Source: Bacteroidales bacterium (GTDB lineage: Bacteria; Bacteroidota; Bacteroidia; Bacteroidales; UBA932). From it: a stretch of 64,000 bases of DNA. Below are positions 26,571 through 35,573 of the stretch, piece after piece. The stretch is from NCBI GenBank assembly GCA_029007435.1, contig JAQXHU010000035.1:1-64000 (forward strand), in the 5' to 3' direction. The first letter of the stretch is position 1. Each line of letters begins with the position of its first letter. A model generated the notes under the pieces. That model worked only from the letters and a program-made list of their open reading frames with translations. It was not told where the DNA came from and made no database searches. The position numbers and the translations under genes are program-made.

Positions 26571-27017
26571 TTATTTAGTACGGATTGCTCCCCAGATTTC
26601 TCCGAAGATAATGGCGACAATTGCAAGCGCGCCGGTGAAGTATGTGAGGTTCAAAACCGTATCTGTTTGTTTAAGCTCTGCGAATGCAGGCTGTGGAGTA
26701 GTAAGTCCGACTGCTGGAGAACCAGGTGCGAGCAGATATGCCACTACGCAGATTACCGCAACCACTGCTATTCCGATACCGAGCTTTACGAGGCTCTTCG
26801 GATTGTTGACGATGGATACTCCAAGGCCGATGACGATGACACAGAACAGAGCCAGTCCCACCATCACATAAGCCCAGTAGAGCAAAGCCTCGACAGTGGC
26901 GTCCGGCTGACCTGGAGCTGATGGATAACCAGCCACAAAGCCCCAAACCAGAAGGCCGACGCTGACGACGATAAGAGCTACCATCAGCCAAGTGAATATT
27001 TTATTGAGATTTTTCAT
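26571..27017 (-). CDS. small membrane protein of the ExbB/ExbD operon
   Basis: 148 aa with about four hydrophobic segments (near residues 9-29, 43-67, 79-97 and 124-145) and short loops; no recognisable enzyme motif. It lies between exbB and the two exbD genes, 21 bp and 11 bp from its neighbours, so it is part of the same operon. The same position is occupied by a similar protein in other Bacteroidetes as far as I know. Its role in the motor complex is unknown; an accessory or assembly factor is a guess. Confidence 0.75.
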   Translation of the reverse strand: MKNLNKIFTWLMVALIVVSVGLLVWGFVAGYPSAPGQPDATVEALLYWAYVMVGLALFCVIVIGLGVSIVNNPKSLVKLGIGIAVVAVICVVAYLLAPGSPAVGLTTPQPAFAELKQTDTVLNLTYFTGALAIVAIIFGEIWGAIRTK

Positions 27018-27038
27018 TGTAAAAATTCCTTATTTAGA

Positions 27039-27827
27039 CTACTTTGCCTTGTATTTTGTAAGAACATCAATCAGGGAGATTGAAGAATCCTCCATATCAA
27101 TGGTGAGGGTGTCAATCTTCGCGAGGATGTAATTATAGAATACCTGAAGGATCATAGCTACAATAAGACCGCCGACGGTTGTGATGAGGGCGACTTTCAT
27201 ACCACCTGCGACAACGTTCGGAGAAATGTCACCAGCTGCCTGGATAGCGTCGAATGCCTCGATCATACCGATCACAGTACCAAGGAATCCGAGAGACGGA
27301 GCGATGGCGATGAAGAGGGAGATCCAGGAAAGGCCGTTCTCCATAAGGCTCATCTGGACTGAACCGTAGGAAACGATTGTTTTCTCAACTACATCCACGC
27401 CCTGGTCGTAACGGAGGAGACCCTGGTAGAAAATGCTTGCTACAGGTCCGCGGGTATTGCGGCAAACTTCTTTGGCTTTCTCAATTCCGCCTTCCTCAAG
27501 AGCTGCCTCGATAGCTTCAAGAAGCTTCTTGGTGTTGGTCTTGGAGAATGTCAGGTAGAGAATTCTCTCGATAGAAAGAGCAAGACCGATGATAAGGCAG
27601 ATGATGATCAGGGACATAAAGCCTGCGCCACCTTCGATGAATTTGGTCTTGAGAGCCTGGTGAAGTGGAACTTCAGGAGCTGCTGCTGTAAGAGCCGCGA
27701 GGTCGTTGACAGGAGCAACTGCCTCAGTGGCAGCGGCGCTGGAAGCTGTTTCGTCCTGAGCGGATGCGTAATTTGCAGAAACGGCCATTATGCCGGCAAC
27801 TGCCAAAAACATGAAAAACTTTTTCAT
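27039..27827 (-). CDS. ExbB/MotA/TolQ family proton channel protein
   Basis: 262 aa. A probable signal peptide (MKKFFMFLAVAGIMAVSANYASAQ), a short alanine-rich periplasmic stretch, then three transmembrane helices; the conserved core is SIAPSLGFLGTVIGMIEAFDAI, read here as IAIAPSLGFLGTVIGM. It forms the inner-membrane channel that energises TonB-type proteins. First gene of an exbB-hypothetical-exbD-exbD operon. Confidence 0.93.
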   Translation of the reverse strand: MKKFFMFLAVAGIMAVSANYASAQDETASSAAATEAVAPVNDLAALTAAAPEVPLHQALKTKFIEGGAGFMSLIIICLIIGLALSIERILYLTFSKTNTKKLLEAIEAALEEGGIEKAKEVCRNTRGPVASIFYQGLLRYDQGVDVVEKTIVSYGSVQMSLMENGLSWISLFIAIAPSLGFLGTVIGMIEAFDAIQAAGDISPNVVAGGMKVALITTVGGLIVAMILQVFYNYILAKIDTLTIDMEDSSISLIDVLTKYKAK

Positions 27828-27921
27828 AATTGTTTTTGTGTGTTTGAAATAATTAATGTATTAATGTTTAATAAATTCACATTAAAGGTCCGGCTACTGG
27901 GCACAGTCTCCGAAATCCGTT

Positions 27922-27952
27922 GCAATTTAGCAAATAATTTTCATTTGGCAAT
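27922..27952 (-). promoter_or_regulatory. possible promoter of the exbB operon
   Basis: On the - strand ATTG (complement of 27949-27952), 19 bp, then TAAATTGC (complement of 27922-27929). This is 3 of 4 and 6 of 8 matches to TTTG-N19-TAnnTTTG. It would give a leader of about 90 nt. The rest of the 127-bp gap is AT-rich without other clear signals. Confidence 0.4.
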
Positions 27953-27954
27953 AT

Positions 27955-29007
27955 TTATTTGGATATTTCTCCTTTAAGATTCCGGCCCATCATAACCCTC
28001 ACCCATTCATTATTGTCGCTTTTTCCCATCAGGTAAAACAGTTTCGCCAGGGCGCTTTCAGTCGTACTGTCGTATCCGTCAATGACTCCGGCGTCCTCGA
28101 GCATTTTGCCGTTGGCGTAAATATCCATATTCACAGTGCCCGCAATGCATTGAGTGACATTCACTATTATCTTGTCCATCGCAGCGGCCTCCCCGAGTAT
28201 GTCCAGAAACCATTTCTTGGACGGGGCGTTGCCGGCACCGTAAGTTTCCATTATTACTGCTCTCGTCTCCGGCCCGCAAATCACATTTCTGGCCACCTGC
28301 GGAGTGATGCCGGGGTGGAGTTTCAGAATCGACACTCTGGTGTCCAGTTCAGTATTGATGCTCAGGCTCTGGTACCAGTCGTTAGGCTTGCGAATGAACT
28401 CCCGGTTGTAGCGGATGTTGATTCCCGCCTCCGCAAGAGAAGGGAAATTAGGTGACGAAAACGCCCTGAACACCTCGGCGTTGATCTTGGTCGTCCTGTT
28501 CCCCCTCATCAGCAGTGAATCGAAATAAACGCAGACTTCCGGCACTTCGGAGTGCCCCTCGCTGTCTTTGGCGGAGGCTATCTCCACTGCTGATATGAGA
28601 TTCTCCTTGCCGTCTGTTCTCGGCACGCCGACAGGCAGCTGGCTGCCTGTGAAGACCACCGGTTTGGTCAGTCCGTCAAGCATAAAGCTCAGGGCTGATG
28701 CGGAATAGGACATCGTGTCGGTCCCGTGCAGTATGATGAACCCGTCATAGTCTTCGTAACGCTCCTTTATCAGGCGGGCAAGTTCCTGCCAGAGCGACGG
28801 CTCCACGTCCGAGGAATCAATCGGAGGGTCAAAGGAGTGGCAGTCTATCTTGCAGGCGAATTTGCCTATTTCCGGCACTTCCTCCAGAATCTGGCTGAAG
28901 TCGAAAGGCTTCAGTGTAAGGTCATCGACGTCCTGCTTCATTCCGATTGTTCCGCCGGTGTAGATGAGCAGTATCGCCGATTTTGTGGTTACATCCTTTC
29001 TTCTCAT
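27955..29007 (-). CDS. type I asparaginase
   Basis: 350 aa, no signal peptide, so a cytoplasmic (AnsA-like) enzyme that hydrolyses asparagine to aspartate and ammonia. The two catalytic threonine motifs are IYTGGTIGM at the N-terminus and IILHGTDTMSYSASAL in the middle. Length matches the type I family. It starts 4 bp after the TatD stop, in a TatD-asparaginase unit. Confidence 0.93.
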   Translation of the reverse strand: MRRKDVTTKSAILLIYTGGTIGMKQDVDDLTLKPFDFSQILEEVPEIGKFACKIDCHSFDPPIDSSDVEPSLWQELARLIKERYEDYDGFIILHGTDTMSYSASALSFMLDGLTKPVVFTGSQLPVGVPRTDGKENLISAVEIASAKDSEGHSEVPEVCVYFDSLLMRGNRTTKINAEVFRAFSSPNFPSLAEAGINIRYNREFIRKPNDWYQSLSINTELDTRVSILKLHPGITPQVARNVICGPETRAVIMETYGAGNAPSKKWFLDILGEAAAMDKIIVNVTQCIAGTVNMDIYANGKMLEDAGVIDGYDSTTESALAKLFYLMGKSDNNEWVRVMMGRNLKGEISK

Positions 29008-29011
29008 TTAT

Positions 29012-29800
29012 CTACAGTTTAATATTGAAAAGTCTTTCTGCGTTTTCGGTGGTGACAGCCGCAACTTCATCCTGGCCGGTCTGCTTGATCTCGGCAATCC
29101 TCGCGGCAATCAAAGGAATGTATGAACTTTCGTTTCGCTTTCCCCTGAACGGTACGGGAGTGAGATACGGTGAATCAGTCTCCAGCAGGATGTTTTCAAG
29201 CGGAATATGCCTGACGGCCTCCGCCACGCCCGCGTTTTTGAAAGTCAGCACTCCTCCGATGCCCACATACCATTCCCCGTACTTCTGGACTCTCCGGAAT
29301 GTCTCCACACTCCCGCTGAAAGCGTGCAGGCTTCCCCTTAAGCCCAGTCCCCGGCATTCGTCAAGCACTTTGAAAAAATCCTCTGTGGCTTCCCTGAGAT
29401 GTATGTTCACCGGCAGGCCAAGTCCGGCGGCCAGTTCCAGCTGGGCCTTGAATGCGGCTTTTTGCAATTCTGCCGTGCCGGCTGAATAATGATAATCCAG
29501 CCCGATTTCTCCAATGGCCACAATGCCCTCGGAATGAGCGAATTCCTCCACTGCTTCCAGCTCTTTTTCCCAGTCATCGCCGACAGAACCTGGATACAGT
29601 CCGGCCATATTCCTGAACACGTCAGGGAATCTTTTGTACAGATTCACCATCGCCTGCCGCTCGGAACTGTCAACGTCCGGCTGCAGAATTAGCCCGACTC
29701 CGGCTCCAACGGCCCTCCGGACAATCTCTTCCTCCTCTCCGGAGAAAGCCCTGTCATAAATGTGGGAATGTGTGTCAATAAATTTGCGGTTTCCGGTCAT
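29012..29800 (-). CDS. TatD family metal-dependent hydrolase
   Basis: 262 aa from the ATG at 29800 (the track start at 29815 is five codons earlier). Amidohydrolase TIM barrel with metal ligands in FIDTHSHIYD, AIGEIGLDYHY, PVNIHLRE, SLHAFSGS and LLETDSPYL. TatD proteins are deoxyribonucleases implicated in DNA repair; the exact substrate is not certain for every member. Clustered with dprA upstream, separated by 32 bp. Confidence 0.92.
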   Translation of the reverse strand: MTGNRKFIDTHSHIYDRAFSGEEEEIVRRAVGAGVGLILQPDVDSSERQAMVNLYKRFPDVFRNMAGLYPGSVGDDWEKELEAVEEFAHSEGIVAIGEIGLDYHYSAGTAELQKAAFKAQLELAAGLGLPVNIHLREATEDFFKVLDECRGLGLRGSLHAFSGSVETFRRVQKYGEWYVGIGGVLTFKNAGVAEAVRHIPLENILLETDSPYLTPVPFRGKRNESSYIPLIAARIAEIKQTGQDEVAAVTTENAERLFNIKL

Positions 29801-29831
29801 AATCCGACATCTCAAAATTCCGGATGCAAAA

Positions 29832-31004
29832 TTACATAAAATTCGGGTTAATCGAGCATCTTCTCAGAAGGTCTGTGACAATTATCCCGTCACATTCCAG
29901 AATCCCGGCCAGAGATGCGGTGTCACGGCAGCTGAGCTTTGCCAGAGACGCGATATCCTCAATGCTGATGTCCCGGTTCTGCCTGACAATGTCCGCTATT
30001 TCAGATGCTGCCGCAGCGAAATCCGGATCCTCTTTTTCCTTGTAATATTGATATACTTTGGTTTTAAGGCTGATACCGTCTTTCCTGCATCCCTGGCCAA
30101 GCCCGAGGGAATCGAGCAACTCATTCACACTGTAGATGGCATCGGCTGTCCGTTGTCCGATAAGGATGTTGCAGCCTTCCGAACAGACGTCGTCAATACG
30201 CCCGGGGAGAGCGTAAACATCTCTGTTGTATGATGATGCGAGATGGCAAGTCATCATTCCCCCGCCTTTTCTGCGTGACTCGGCCAGAATCACGGCTTCA
30301 GAAAGTCCTGCTATGATTCTGTTCCTGCGGAGGAAGTTTATCGCTTTCGGGACGGTGCCCGGCGGATAGTCAGTCACGAGTGCGCTGCCGGGAGATGAAG
30401 CTATTCTGTCCGCGTGCCAGCCGTGGCGGAACGGATAAACAGCATCAATGCCGGTGGCCATCACTGCTATCGTGGGAAGGCCGGCATCCAGGGCGGAGAT
30501 ATGCGCCGTGATATCTGTGCCGATAGCCAGGCCGCTTACTATAAGTGGCTTGACTTCTGCGGAACCCATTGCTGTGACTATTCTCGTGCACCATTCCTTT
30601 CCGTATGAGGTTATGTCCCTGGTCCCCACGACAGCTACTCCCGGCTTGCCGCAGAATACCTCTTCCGGAGTGGAATCTGATTTCATATACAGGAGCAGGG
30701 GAGGGTCGTCACATTCTGCAAGAAGCGCCGGGTATCTCTCGTCGTCGATGCACAGAAATTGTATTCCGTCTTCCGACAGCCGGCCCACTTCCTCTTTCTC
30801 CCTTTCGAGCGTGTCCATTGTAATCCGGGAAATGTAGCCGGCTGCATTCCCGAGCAGTGACTCCAGAGCTTTCTGTCCGGCCCTGAATACCGCCTCCGGA
30901 CTCCCGAAATGCCGGATGACCGACAGCCCTGTCTTGGGGGCGAATCCGAATATCCTGTTCAAAGCGCACCACGGCGCAATTTGTTCTGTTGTCTCATATC
31001 GCAT
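29832..31004 (-). CDS. dprA: DNA-processing protein A
   Basis: 390 aa from the ATG at 31004; the track start at 31010 is a TTG. Rossmann-like DprA domain with GVAVVGTRDITSYG and VSGLAIGTDITAHISALD, preceded by a helix-hairpin-helix-like N-terminus and followed by a C-terminal winged helix (SIEDIASLAKLSCRDTASLAGIL). It loads RecA on single-stranded DNA taken up by the cell. Present in most Bacteroidetes, also those with no known competence. Confidence 0.94.
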   Translation of the reverse strand: MRYETTEQIAPWCALNRIFGFAPKTGLSVIRHFGSPEAVFRAGQKALESLLGNAAGYISRITMDTLEREKEEVGRLSEDGIQFLCIDDERYPALLAECDDPPLLLYMKSDSTPEEVFCGKPGVAVVGTRDITSYGKEWCTRIVTAMGSAEVKPLIVSGLAIGTDITAHISALDAGLPTIAVMATGIDAVYPFRHGWHADRIASSPGSALVTDYPPGTVPKAINFLRRNRIIAGLSEAVILAESRRKGGGMMTCHLASSYNRDVYALPGRIDDVCSEGCNILIGQRTADAIYSVNELLDSLGLGQGCRKDGISLKTKVYQYYKEKEDPDFAAAASEIADIVRQNRDISIEDIASLAKLSCRDTASLAGILECDGIIVTDLLRRCSINPNFM

Positions 31005-31060
31005 AGGCAAATGTTTTGGTTCCGGCTAAGGTATATATTGCATATGCGAAAACAAACTGA

Positions 31061-31092
31061 AAGTGGCGTCTTCCGGACGGATGACACCACTT
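31061..31092 (-). terminator. terminator hairpin between queA and dprA
   Basis: Inverted repeat AAGTGGCGTC (31061-31070) / GACACCACTT (31083-31092), 9 of 10 pairs. On the - strand it follows queA by 63 bp, with T-rich sequence (TCAGTTTGTTTT) behind; on the + strand it has a six-T run. Best read as the queA terminator. The remaining ~60 bp ahead of dprA show no clear promoter. Confidence 0.65.
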
Positions 31093-31155
31093 TTTTATGA
31101 TTTTTAATTTTTCGGGAAAATTTTAATTTCTTCACAAATCCCCTTAATCCCTTGA

Positions 31156-32208
31156 TCAGATGATCAGCAGAGCATCCCCGTATGGGCCGAATTTGTATTT
31201 CTGCTCCAGAGCGGTCTCGTAAGCTTTCTTTACGAGGTCATAGCCTCCGAAAGCAGCGACAGCCATAAGCATCGTGGAGCCGGGAAGGTGGAAGTTGGAT
31301 ACAATCGCATCAGGCACTGCGAATCTGTATGGCGGGAAGATGAACTTGTTGGTCCATCCGTCATAGGCCTGGACTTCGTCATTGGTGGTGACGTAAGTTT
31401 CAAGTCCTCTCATCACTGTGACACCGACAGCGAGAACCTTGTGCCCGCCTCGCTTGGTCTTGTTGATAGTTTCTGCGGCTTCTTCCGTAATGATAAGCCT
31501 CTCGGAATCCATTTTGTGCTTGGAAAGGTCCTCCACATCCACTTTGCGGAAGTACCCTATGCCCATATGCTCGGTGATGAACGCTTTATTGATGTCCTTG
31601 AGAATCATCATATTGAAAAGCTCCCTGCTGAAATGCAGACCTGCCGCCGGGGCTGAAACCGCACCTTCATTCGCGGCGAAAATGGTCTGGAAATTCACTT
31701 TGTCATCCGGGACTGTCTTCTCTCTGACCCATTTTGGAATAGGTATCTCTCCCAGGCTGAACAGGGTTTTCTTGAATTCGTCATAAGGTCCGTCGTACAG
31801 GAACCTGAGAGTCCTTCCTCGGGAAGTGGTGTTGTCAATCACCTCAGCCACAAGGCTGTCATCTCCGAAATAAAGCTTGTTTCCTATACGGATTTTCCTG
31901 GCAGGCTCGACAATCACGTCCCAGAGTCTCTGCTCCCTGTTGAGCTCACGGAGGAGGAACACTTCTATGTCCGCCCCTGTTTTCTCTTTCTTGCCCAGAA
32001 GTCTCGCAGGAAAAACCTTGGTGTCGTTCAGTACGAAAGTGTCGCCTTTTCCGAAATAGTCAACGATATTCTTGAAAATTCTGTGCTCGATTTCTCCTGT
32101 GTCCTTGTGCAGGACCATCATCTTGCTCTCGTCTCTCCACTTGCCGGTCGGCTCGTGGGCGATGTCATTCTTCAACGAAATAGGAAACTGAAACTGTGAT
32201 AATTTCAT
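31156..32208 (-). CDS. queA: S-adenosylmethionine:tRNA ribosyltransferase-isomerase
   Basis: 350 aa. Adds the epoxycyclopentane ring of queuosine from S-adenosylmethionine to preQ1-modified tRNA. Family blocks visible: TFVLNDTKVFPARLLGKK, PAAGLHFS, THMGIGYF-like EHMGIGYFRKV and HLPGSTMLMAVAAFGG near the C-terminus. Full length. No preQ1 riboswitch-like sequence is seen upstream. NUDIX gene lies ahead on the same strand with a 101-bp gap. Confidence 0.95.
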   Translation of the reverse strand: MKLSQFQFPISLKNDIAHEPTGKWRDESKMMVLHKDTGEIEHRIFKNIVDYFGKGDTFVLNDTKVFPARLLGKKEKTGADIEVFLLRELNREQRLWDVIVEPARKIRIGNKLYFGDDSLVAEVIDNTTSRGRTLRFLYDGPYDEFKKTLFSLGEIPIPKWVREKTVPDDKVNFQTIFAANEGAVSAPAAGLHFSRELFNMMILKDINKAFITEHMGIGYFRKVDVEDLSKHKMDSERLIITEEAAETINKTKRGGHKVLAVGVTVMRGLETYVTTNDEVQAYDGWTNKFIFPPYRFAVPDAIVSNFHLPGSTMLMAVAAFGGYDLVKKAYETALEQKYKFGPYGDALLII

Positions 32209-32309
32209 TCTATATACGAGTTAAAAAGTAAAAGTCAAACTAATATATATACGGAAGAAATTACAATTTGTTTCATCGCCCGGTCAATAAATCGGCAAAA
32301 TTAAAGAAA

Positions 32310-32945
32310 TCAGACTTTTGCCTCTGTGAAAACCTCTTTGATGGACGGATAGGTGTTCTTAAGGAACGGGGGGAGGCTGGACTTGGCAACCCAGGCCGCC
32401 TTGGTGATGTCCTCTTCAGTCTGAGGCGCAAGATCCACCGGAGCGTCATACTCCATCTGGAACCACCAGGTGTGTTTCAGGTGCCATATGCCGTCTCTCC
32501 TGTAGCAATGGTCAGTTACGCAGATGAGCTGGCCGAGCCGGAGATTGTCCACGCCGGTCTCTTCCTGTACCTCCCTGACCGCTGTCACTGAAATGTCCTC
32601 TCCTTTCTCCTGATGTCCCTTAGGAAGATCCCAGATGCCGTCTCTGCGTATCAGCAGGTAGTCGCCCCTGCGGTTTGACACAAGTCCTCCTGCGGCATTG
32701 ACTTCTTTGAACTGTCCGCATATATATTTATATGTCAGTTCAGGCTCTTCAGAAGGAATGTAGATTCTTTCCAGAGTGTCTGACAGTTCGAACATTTCCA
32801 CCACCGGTCCGATGTCTGACCGATTACCCGGATGCAGCTCAACGGCGTTCGGGTCAGAAAGAGCCGCCTCTTCAGGCCGGCAGATGACTATTGCTCTTTT
32901 GTCAAAATATATTTTGCGCATTGTCCCATCATAAATTTGCTCCAA
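32310..32945 (-). CDS. NUDIX hydrolase
   Basis: 211 aa. The NUDIX box GHQEKGEDISVTAVREVQEETGV at residues 110-132 fits GX5EX7REUXEEXGU. The ~80-residue N-terminal part (KRAIVICRPEEAALSDPNAVEL) is a separate domain seen in Bacteroidetes NUDIX proteins. Substrate unknown (a nucleoside diphosphate derivative is expected). Divergent from pyrE, with an 80-bp shared promoter region. Confidence 0.9.
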   Translation of the reverse strand: MEQIYDGTMRKIYFDKRAIVICRPEEAALSDPNAVELHPGNRSDIGPVVEMFELSDTLERIYIPSEEPELTYKYICGQFKEVNAAGGLVSNRRGDYLLIRRDGIWDLPKGHQEKGEDISVTAVREVQEETGVDNLRLGQLICVTDHCYRRDGIWHLKHTWWFQMEYDAPVDLAPQTEEDITKAAWVAKSSLPPFLKNTYPSIKEVFTEAKV

Positions 32946-33025
32946 AAGTAATGATAATTATCATAAGCTTCTAAATTATTGTCAAAAAATCCTTATTTTT
33001 GTAATTATTGTAAAAATTGATAATT

Positions 33026-33655
33026 ATGACAGTCGATAAAATTCTGGCCAAATCGCTGCTGGACATCAAGGCCGTGCTGCTCCGCCCTCAGGAGCCGTTC
33101 ACCTGGGCATCCGGGTGGCATTCTCCTATTTATTGTGACAACCGCAGGATTCTTTCTCATCCTGAGCTCCGTGCCAATGTGGCGGAATGGCTCGCATCGA
33201 AGGCGAACGGGCTGTATCCGGAGGCGCAGGTGGTGGCTGGAGTTGCCACGGGTGCCATTGCACACGGAGTCCTTGCCGCTGACCGTATGGAAAAGGCATT
33301 CGTGTATGTCCGTCCGAAGCCGAAAGACCACGGTACAGGCTCACAGATTGAAGGTGAACTTCTTCCGGGGACTAAAGTCGTTGTGATAGAAGATCTTATA
33401 TCTACAGGAATGAGCAGTCTCGCGGCTGTTGACGCCCTCAGGAAAGCCGGTGCGGAAGTCCTCGGTATGGTGGCGGTGTTCACTTATGGATTCGACCTTG
33501 CCGCTGAGCGTTTCAGGGAAGCCGGAGTTCGTCTCGACACGCTTTCGAATTATGCGGCTCTTGTAGATGTCGCCTCCCGGACAGGCTATATTTCACCTGA
33601 GGACAGTGCCCTTCTCCACGAATGGAGACGCAGCCCTGACACCTGGGGCAGATAA
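33026..33655 (+). CDS. pyrE: orotate phosphoribosyltransferase
   Basis: 209 aa from the ATG at 33026. Converts orotate and PRPP to OMP in pyrimidine synthesis. PRPP-binding motif VVVIEDLISTGMSSL; the N-terminal FTWASGWHSPIYCDNRR and the KPKDHGTG loop are typical. TATTTTTG at 32994-33001 is a likely -7 element. Followed after 19 bp by a SRPBCC-like gene. Confidence 0.94.
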   Translation: MTVDKILAKSLLDIKAVLLRPQEPFTWASGWHSPIYCDNRRILSHPELRANVAEWLASKANGLYPEAQVVAGVATGAIAHGVLAADRMEKAFVYVRPKPKDHGTGSQIEGELLPGTKVVVIEDLISTGMSSLAAVDALRKAGAEVLGMVAVFTYGFDLAAERFREAGVRLDTLSNYAALVDVASRTGYISPEDSALLHEWRRSPDTWGR

Positions 33656-33674
33656 TTCCCAAAAATTGACTGAT

Positions 33675-34148
33675 ATGGAAATCAAGAGCAAACACAGGAT
33701 TGTGGCGAGGGCTCCTTATATGCTGTATATGCCTTTTGCCGATATGAGGAACTTCGTCAATATGCTGCCAGAAGACAAAAAACAGGGCGTGTCAGCTGAT
33801 TATGACACACTTCACGCTGTCGTTCAGGGATTCAATGTTGGAGTCCGTATAAACGACAGGGTTCCTTATTCGAGAATCTCTTTCAAAGATGACGGCGCTC
33901 CGTTCGCTTTCAATGTGGATTTATGTTTCGACGCCGATGGCGGAAATCCGGACAGCACTGATTTCCATATAAATGTGGATGCCGATCTGAATTTTATGAT
34001 GAAAATGATGCTCGGCTCCAAACTTCAGGGCGCTGTGGACAAGATGGTTGACACAGTGGCCGACCTGGCGGAGGGCAAGATGCCGGAAGGCATTGATCCT
34101 TCTATGTTTCCGGAAGGATTCGACCCTTCAAGTCTCGGAAAACGATGA
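33675..34148 (+). CDS. SRPBCC/START-like conserved protein
   Basis: 157 aa from the ATG at 33675; the track ORF start lies inside pyrE. The sequence looks like a lipid- or ligand-binding helix-grip fold: beta-rich first half (VGVRINDRVPYSRISFKD, FAFNVDLCFDADGG) and a long amphipathic helix near the end (KLQGAVDKMVDTVADLAEG). A related gene commonly follows pyrE in Bacteroides, to my knowledge. Stop overlaps the next start by 4 bp. Ligand and role unknown. Confidence 0.75.
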   Translation: MEIKSKHRIVARAPYMLYMPFADMRNFVNMLPEDKKQGVSADYDTLHAVVQGFNVGVRINDRVPYSRISFKDDGAPFAFNVDLCFDADGGNPDSTDFHINVDADLNFMMKMMLGSKLQGAVDKMVDTVADLAEGKMPEGIDPSMFPEGFDPSSLGKR

Positions 34149-35557
34149 ATTTTGATCCGGCATTCCTGGATTATCTGAAAGCGGCCGCGGGGGAGTCCAA
34201 TGTCCCTGCGGTCATTTCCGCATTGTCGGAGCCGGCGTCCGTGTCTGTCAGGCTGAATCCTTTCAAGCTCCGTCCTGATGAGACCAGCGGTCTGTTTGGA
34301 TGGAAAGGGGAGGAGGTCCCCTGGAACGGAAACGCTCTCTTTCTTCCTGAAAGGCCCCAGTTTACCCTGGATCCTCTCTTGCACGCCGGTGTATATTATG
34401 TCCAGGATTCTTCGGCGATGTTTCCCGGATTTGTATTCAGGTCCGCTGTCAGGACGCTGATAAGTGAGAACCCTTCTTCCGGAATCCGCGCTCTCGACTT
34501 GTGTGCCGCGCCTGGAGGGAAAACCACAGACATAGCGACATCGCTAAGGACATTGTGCGGAGATGATTTTCTGTTGGTTTCCAATGAGATAATGAAGCAG
34601 AGGGCCGCTGTGCTCTCAGACAATGCAGGTATATGGGGAGAACCGTCAATGGCCGTGACATCGGCTGATCCAGCGGCATTTTCGGGACTTGCCGGATTCT
34701 TCGACATTATTGTGACTGATGTTCCCTGTTCAGGTGAGGGAATGTTCCGGAAAGACGGGGAAGCAGTCGCCCAATGGTCTGTGGACAATGTGGAACTGTG
34801 CCAGGCGCGCCAGAGGCGTATTGTGGCCGATGTATGGCCGGCTCTTGCCGAAGGAGGCTTTCTGGTTTATTCCACCTGCACTTTCAACAATAAAGAAAAT
34901 GATGACAATGTCAGATGGATAGCGGAGAATCTTGGCGCTGAAGTGGTCGGGATAGACTTCCAGACATCCGGAATAATGCCGTCAAGATATGGCAAAGTCC
35001 TTATCCCTGGACTTGTGAAAGGTGAGGGTCAGTATTGTGCCCTGCTTCGGAAGACCGTTTCCTCTCAGGTCTCCCGACCTGTCAAGAACCGGTGCCGCAG
35101 AAATCTTAAAGCGGATTCAGTCCGGTCCGCAGGAGGTATTTCCAAAGAGTTGAAGATCAGGCTGTCAGGCCTGTTTGACAGAAATGTCGAATTGCTTGAA
35201 AGAAACGGTATGATTCTCGCAGTGCCTGAGTTTCTGTGCCGCCATCTTCCAGTTATTGAAAGCCTTGGACCGATGATGAGGGGAACTGCTATCGGACAGC
35301 TGAAAGGACGTGACCTGGTTCCTGATGCGGACCTTGCGTTGAGCATAATTCTTGCTGAGGACGCTTTCCCGAAAGCGGAACTGACTATTCAGGAAGCGAG
35401 GGCTTTCCTGCACAGGGATGCCTTAATGCTCCCGGACGCTCCGAAGGGGATAGTATGTGTGACTTATCTCGGACACCCTCTCGGTTTCGTCAAGAATCTG
35501 GGCAGCCGTTGCAACAGCCTTCATCCGCAGCATCGCCGCATCAGAATGGATATTTGA
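34145..35557 (+). CDS. RsmF/RsmB-type rRNA cytosine-C5 methyltransferase
   Basis: 470 aa SAM-dependent methyltransferase of the NOL1/NOP2/Sun family. Motif I DLCAAPGGKTTDIA, motif IV with Cys195 in TDVPCSGEGMFRKD, motif VI with the catalytic Cys245 in YSTCTFNNKEND. The C-terminal ~180 residues form a PUA-like RNA-binding part (LPDAPKGIVCVTYLGHPLGFVKNLG). YebU/RsmF-like organisation points to 16S rRNA; the exact cytosine is not known. Overlaps the SRPBCC gene by 4 bp. Confidence 0.9.
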   Translation: MNFDPAFLDYLKAAAGESNVPAVISALSEPASVSVRLNPFKLRPDETSGLFGWKGEEVPWNGNALFLPERPQFTLDPLLHAGVYYVQDSSAMFPGFVFRSAVRTLISENPSSGIRALDLCAAPGGKTTDIATSLRTLCGDDFLLVSNEIMKQRAAVLSDNAGIWGEPSMAVTSADPAAFSGLAGFFDIIVTDVPCSGEGMFRKDGEAVAQWSVDNVELCQARQRRIVADVWPALAEGGFLVYSTCTFNNKENDDNVRWIAENLGAEVVGIDFQTSGIMPSRYGKVLIPGLVKGEGQYCALLRKTVSSQVSRPVKNRCRRNLKADSVRSAGGISKELKIRLSGLFDRNVELLERNGMILAVPEFLCRHLPVIESLGPMMRGTAIGQLKGRDLVPDADLALSIILAEDAFPKAELTIQEARAFLHRDALMLPDAPKGIVCVTYLGHPLGFVKNLGSRCNSLHPQHRRIRMDI

Positions 35558-35573
35558 ATAAAAGTGTTTGATT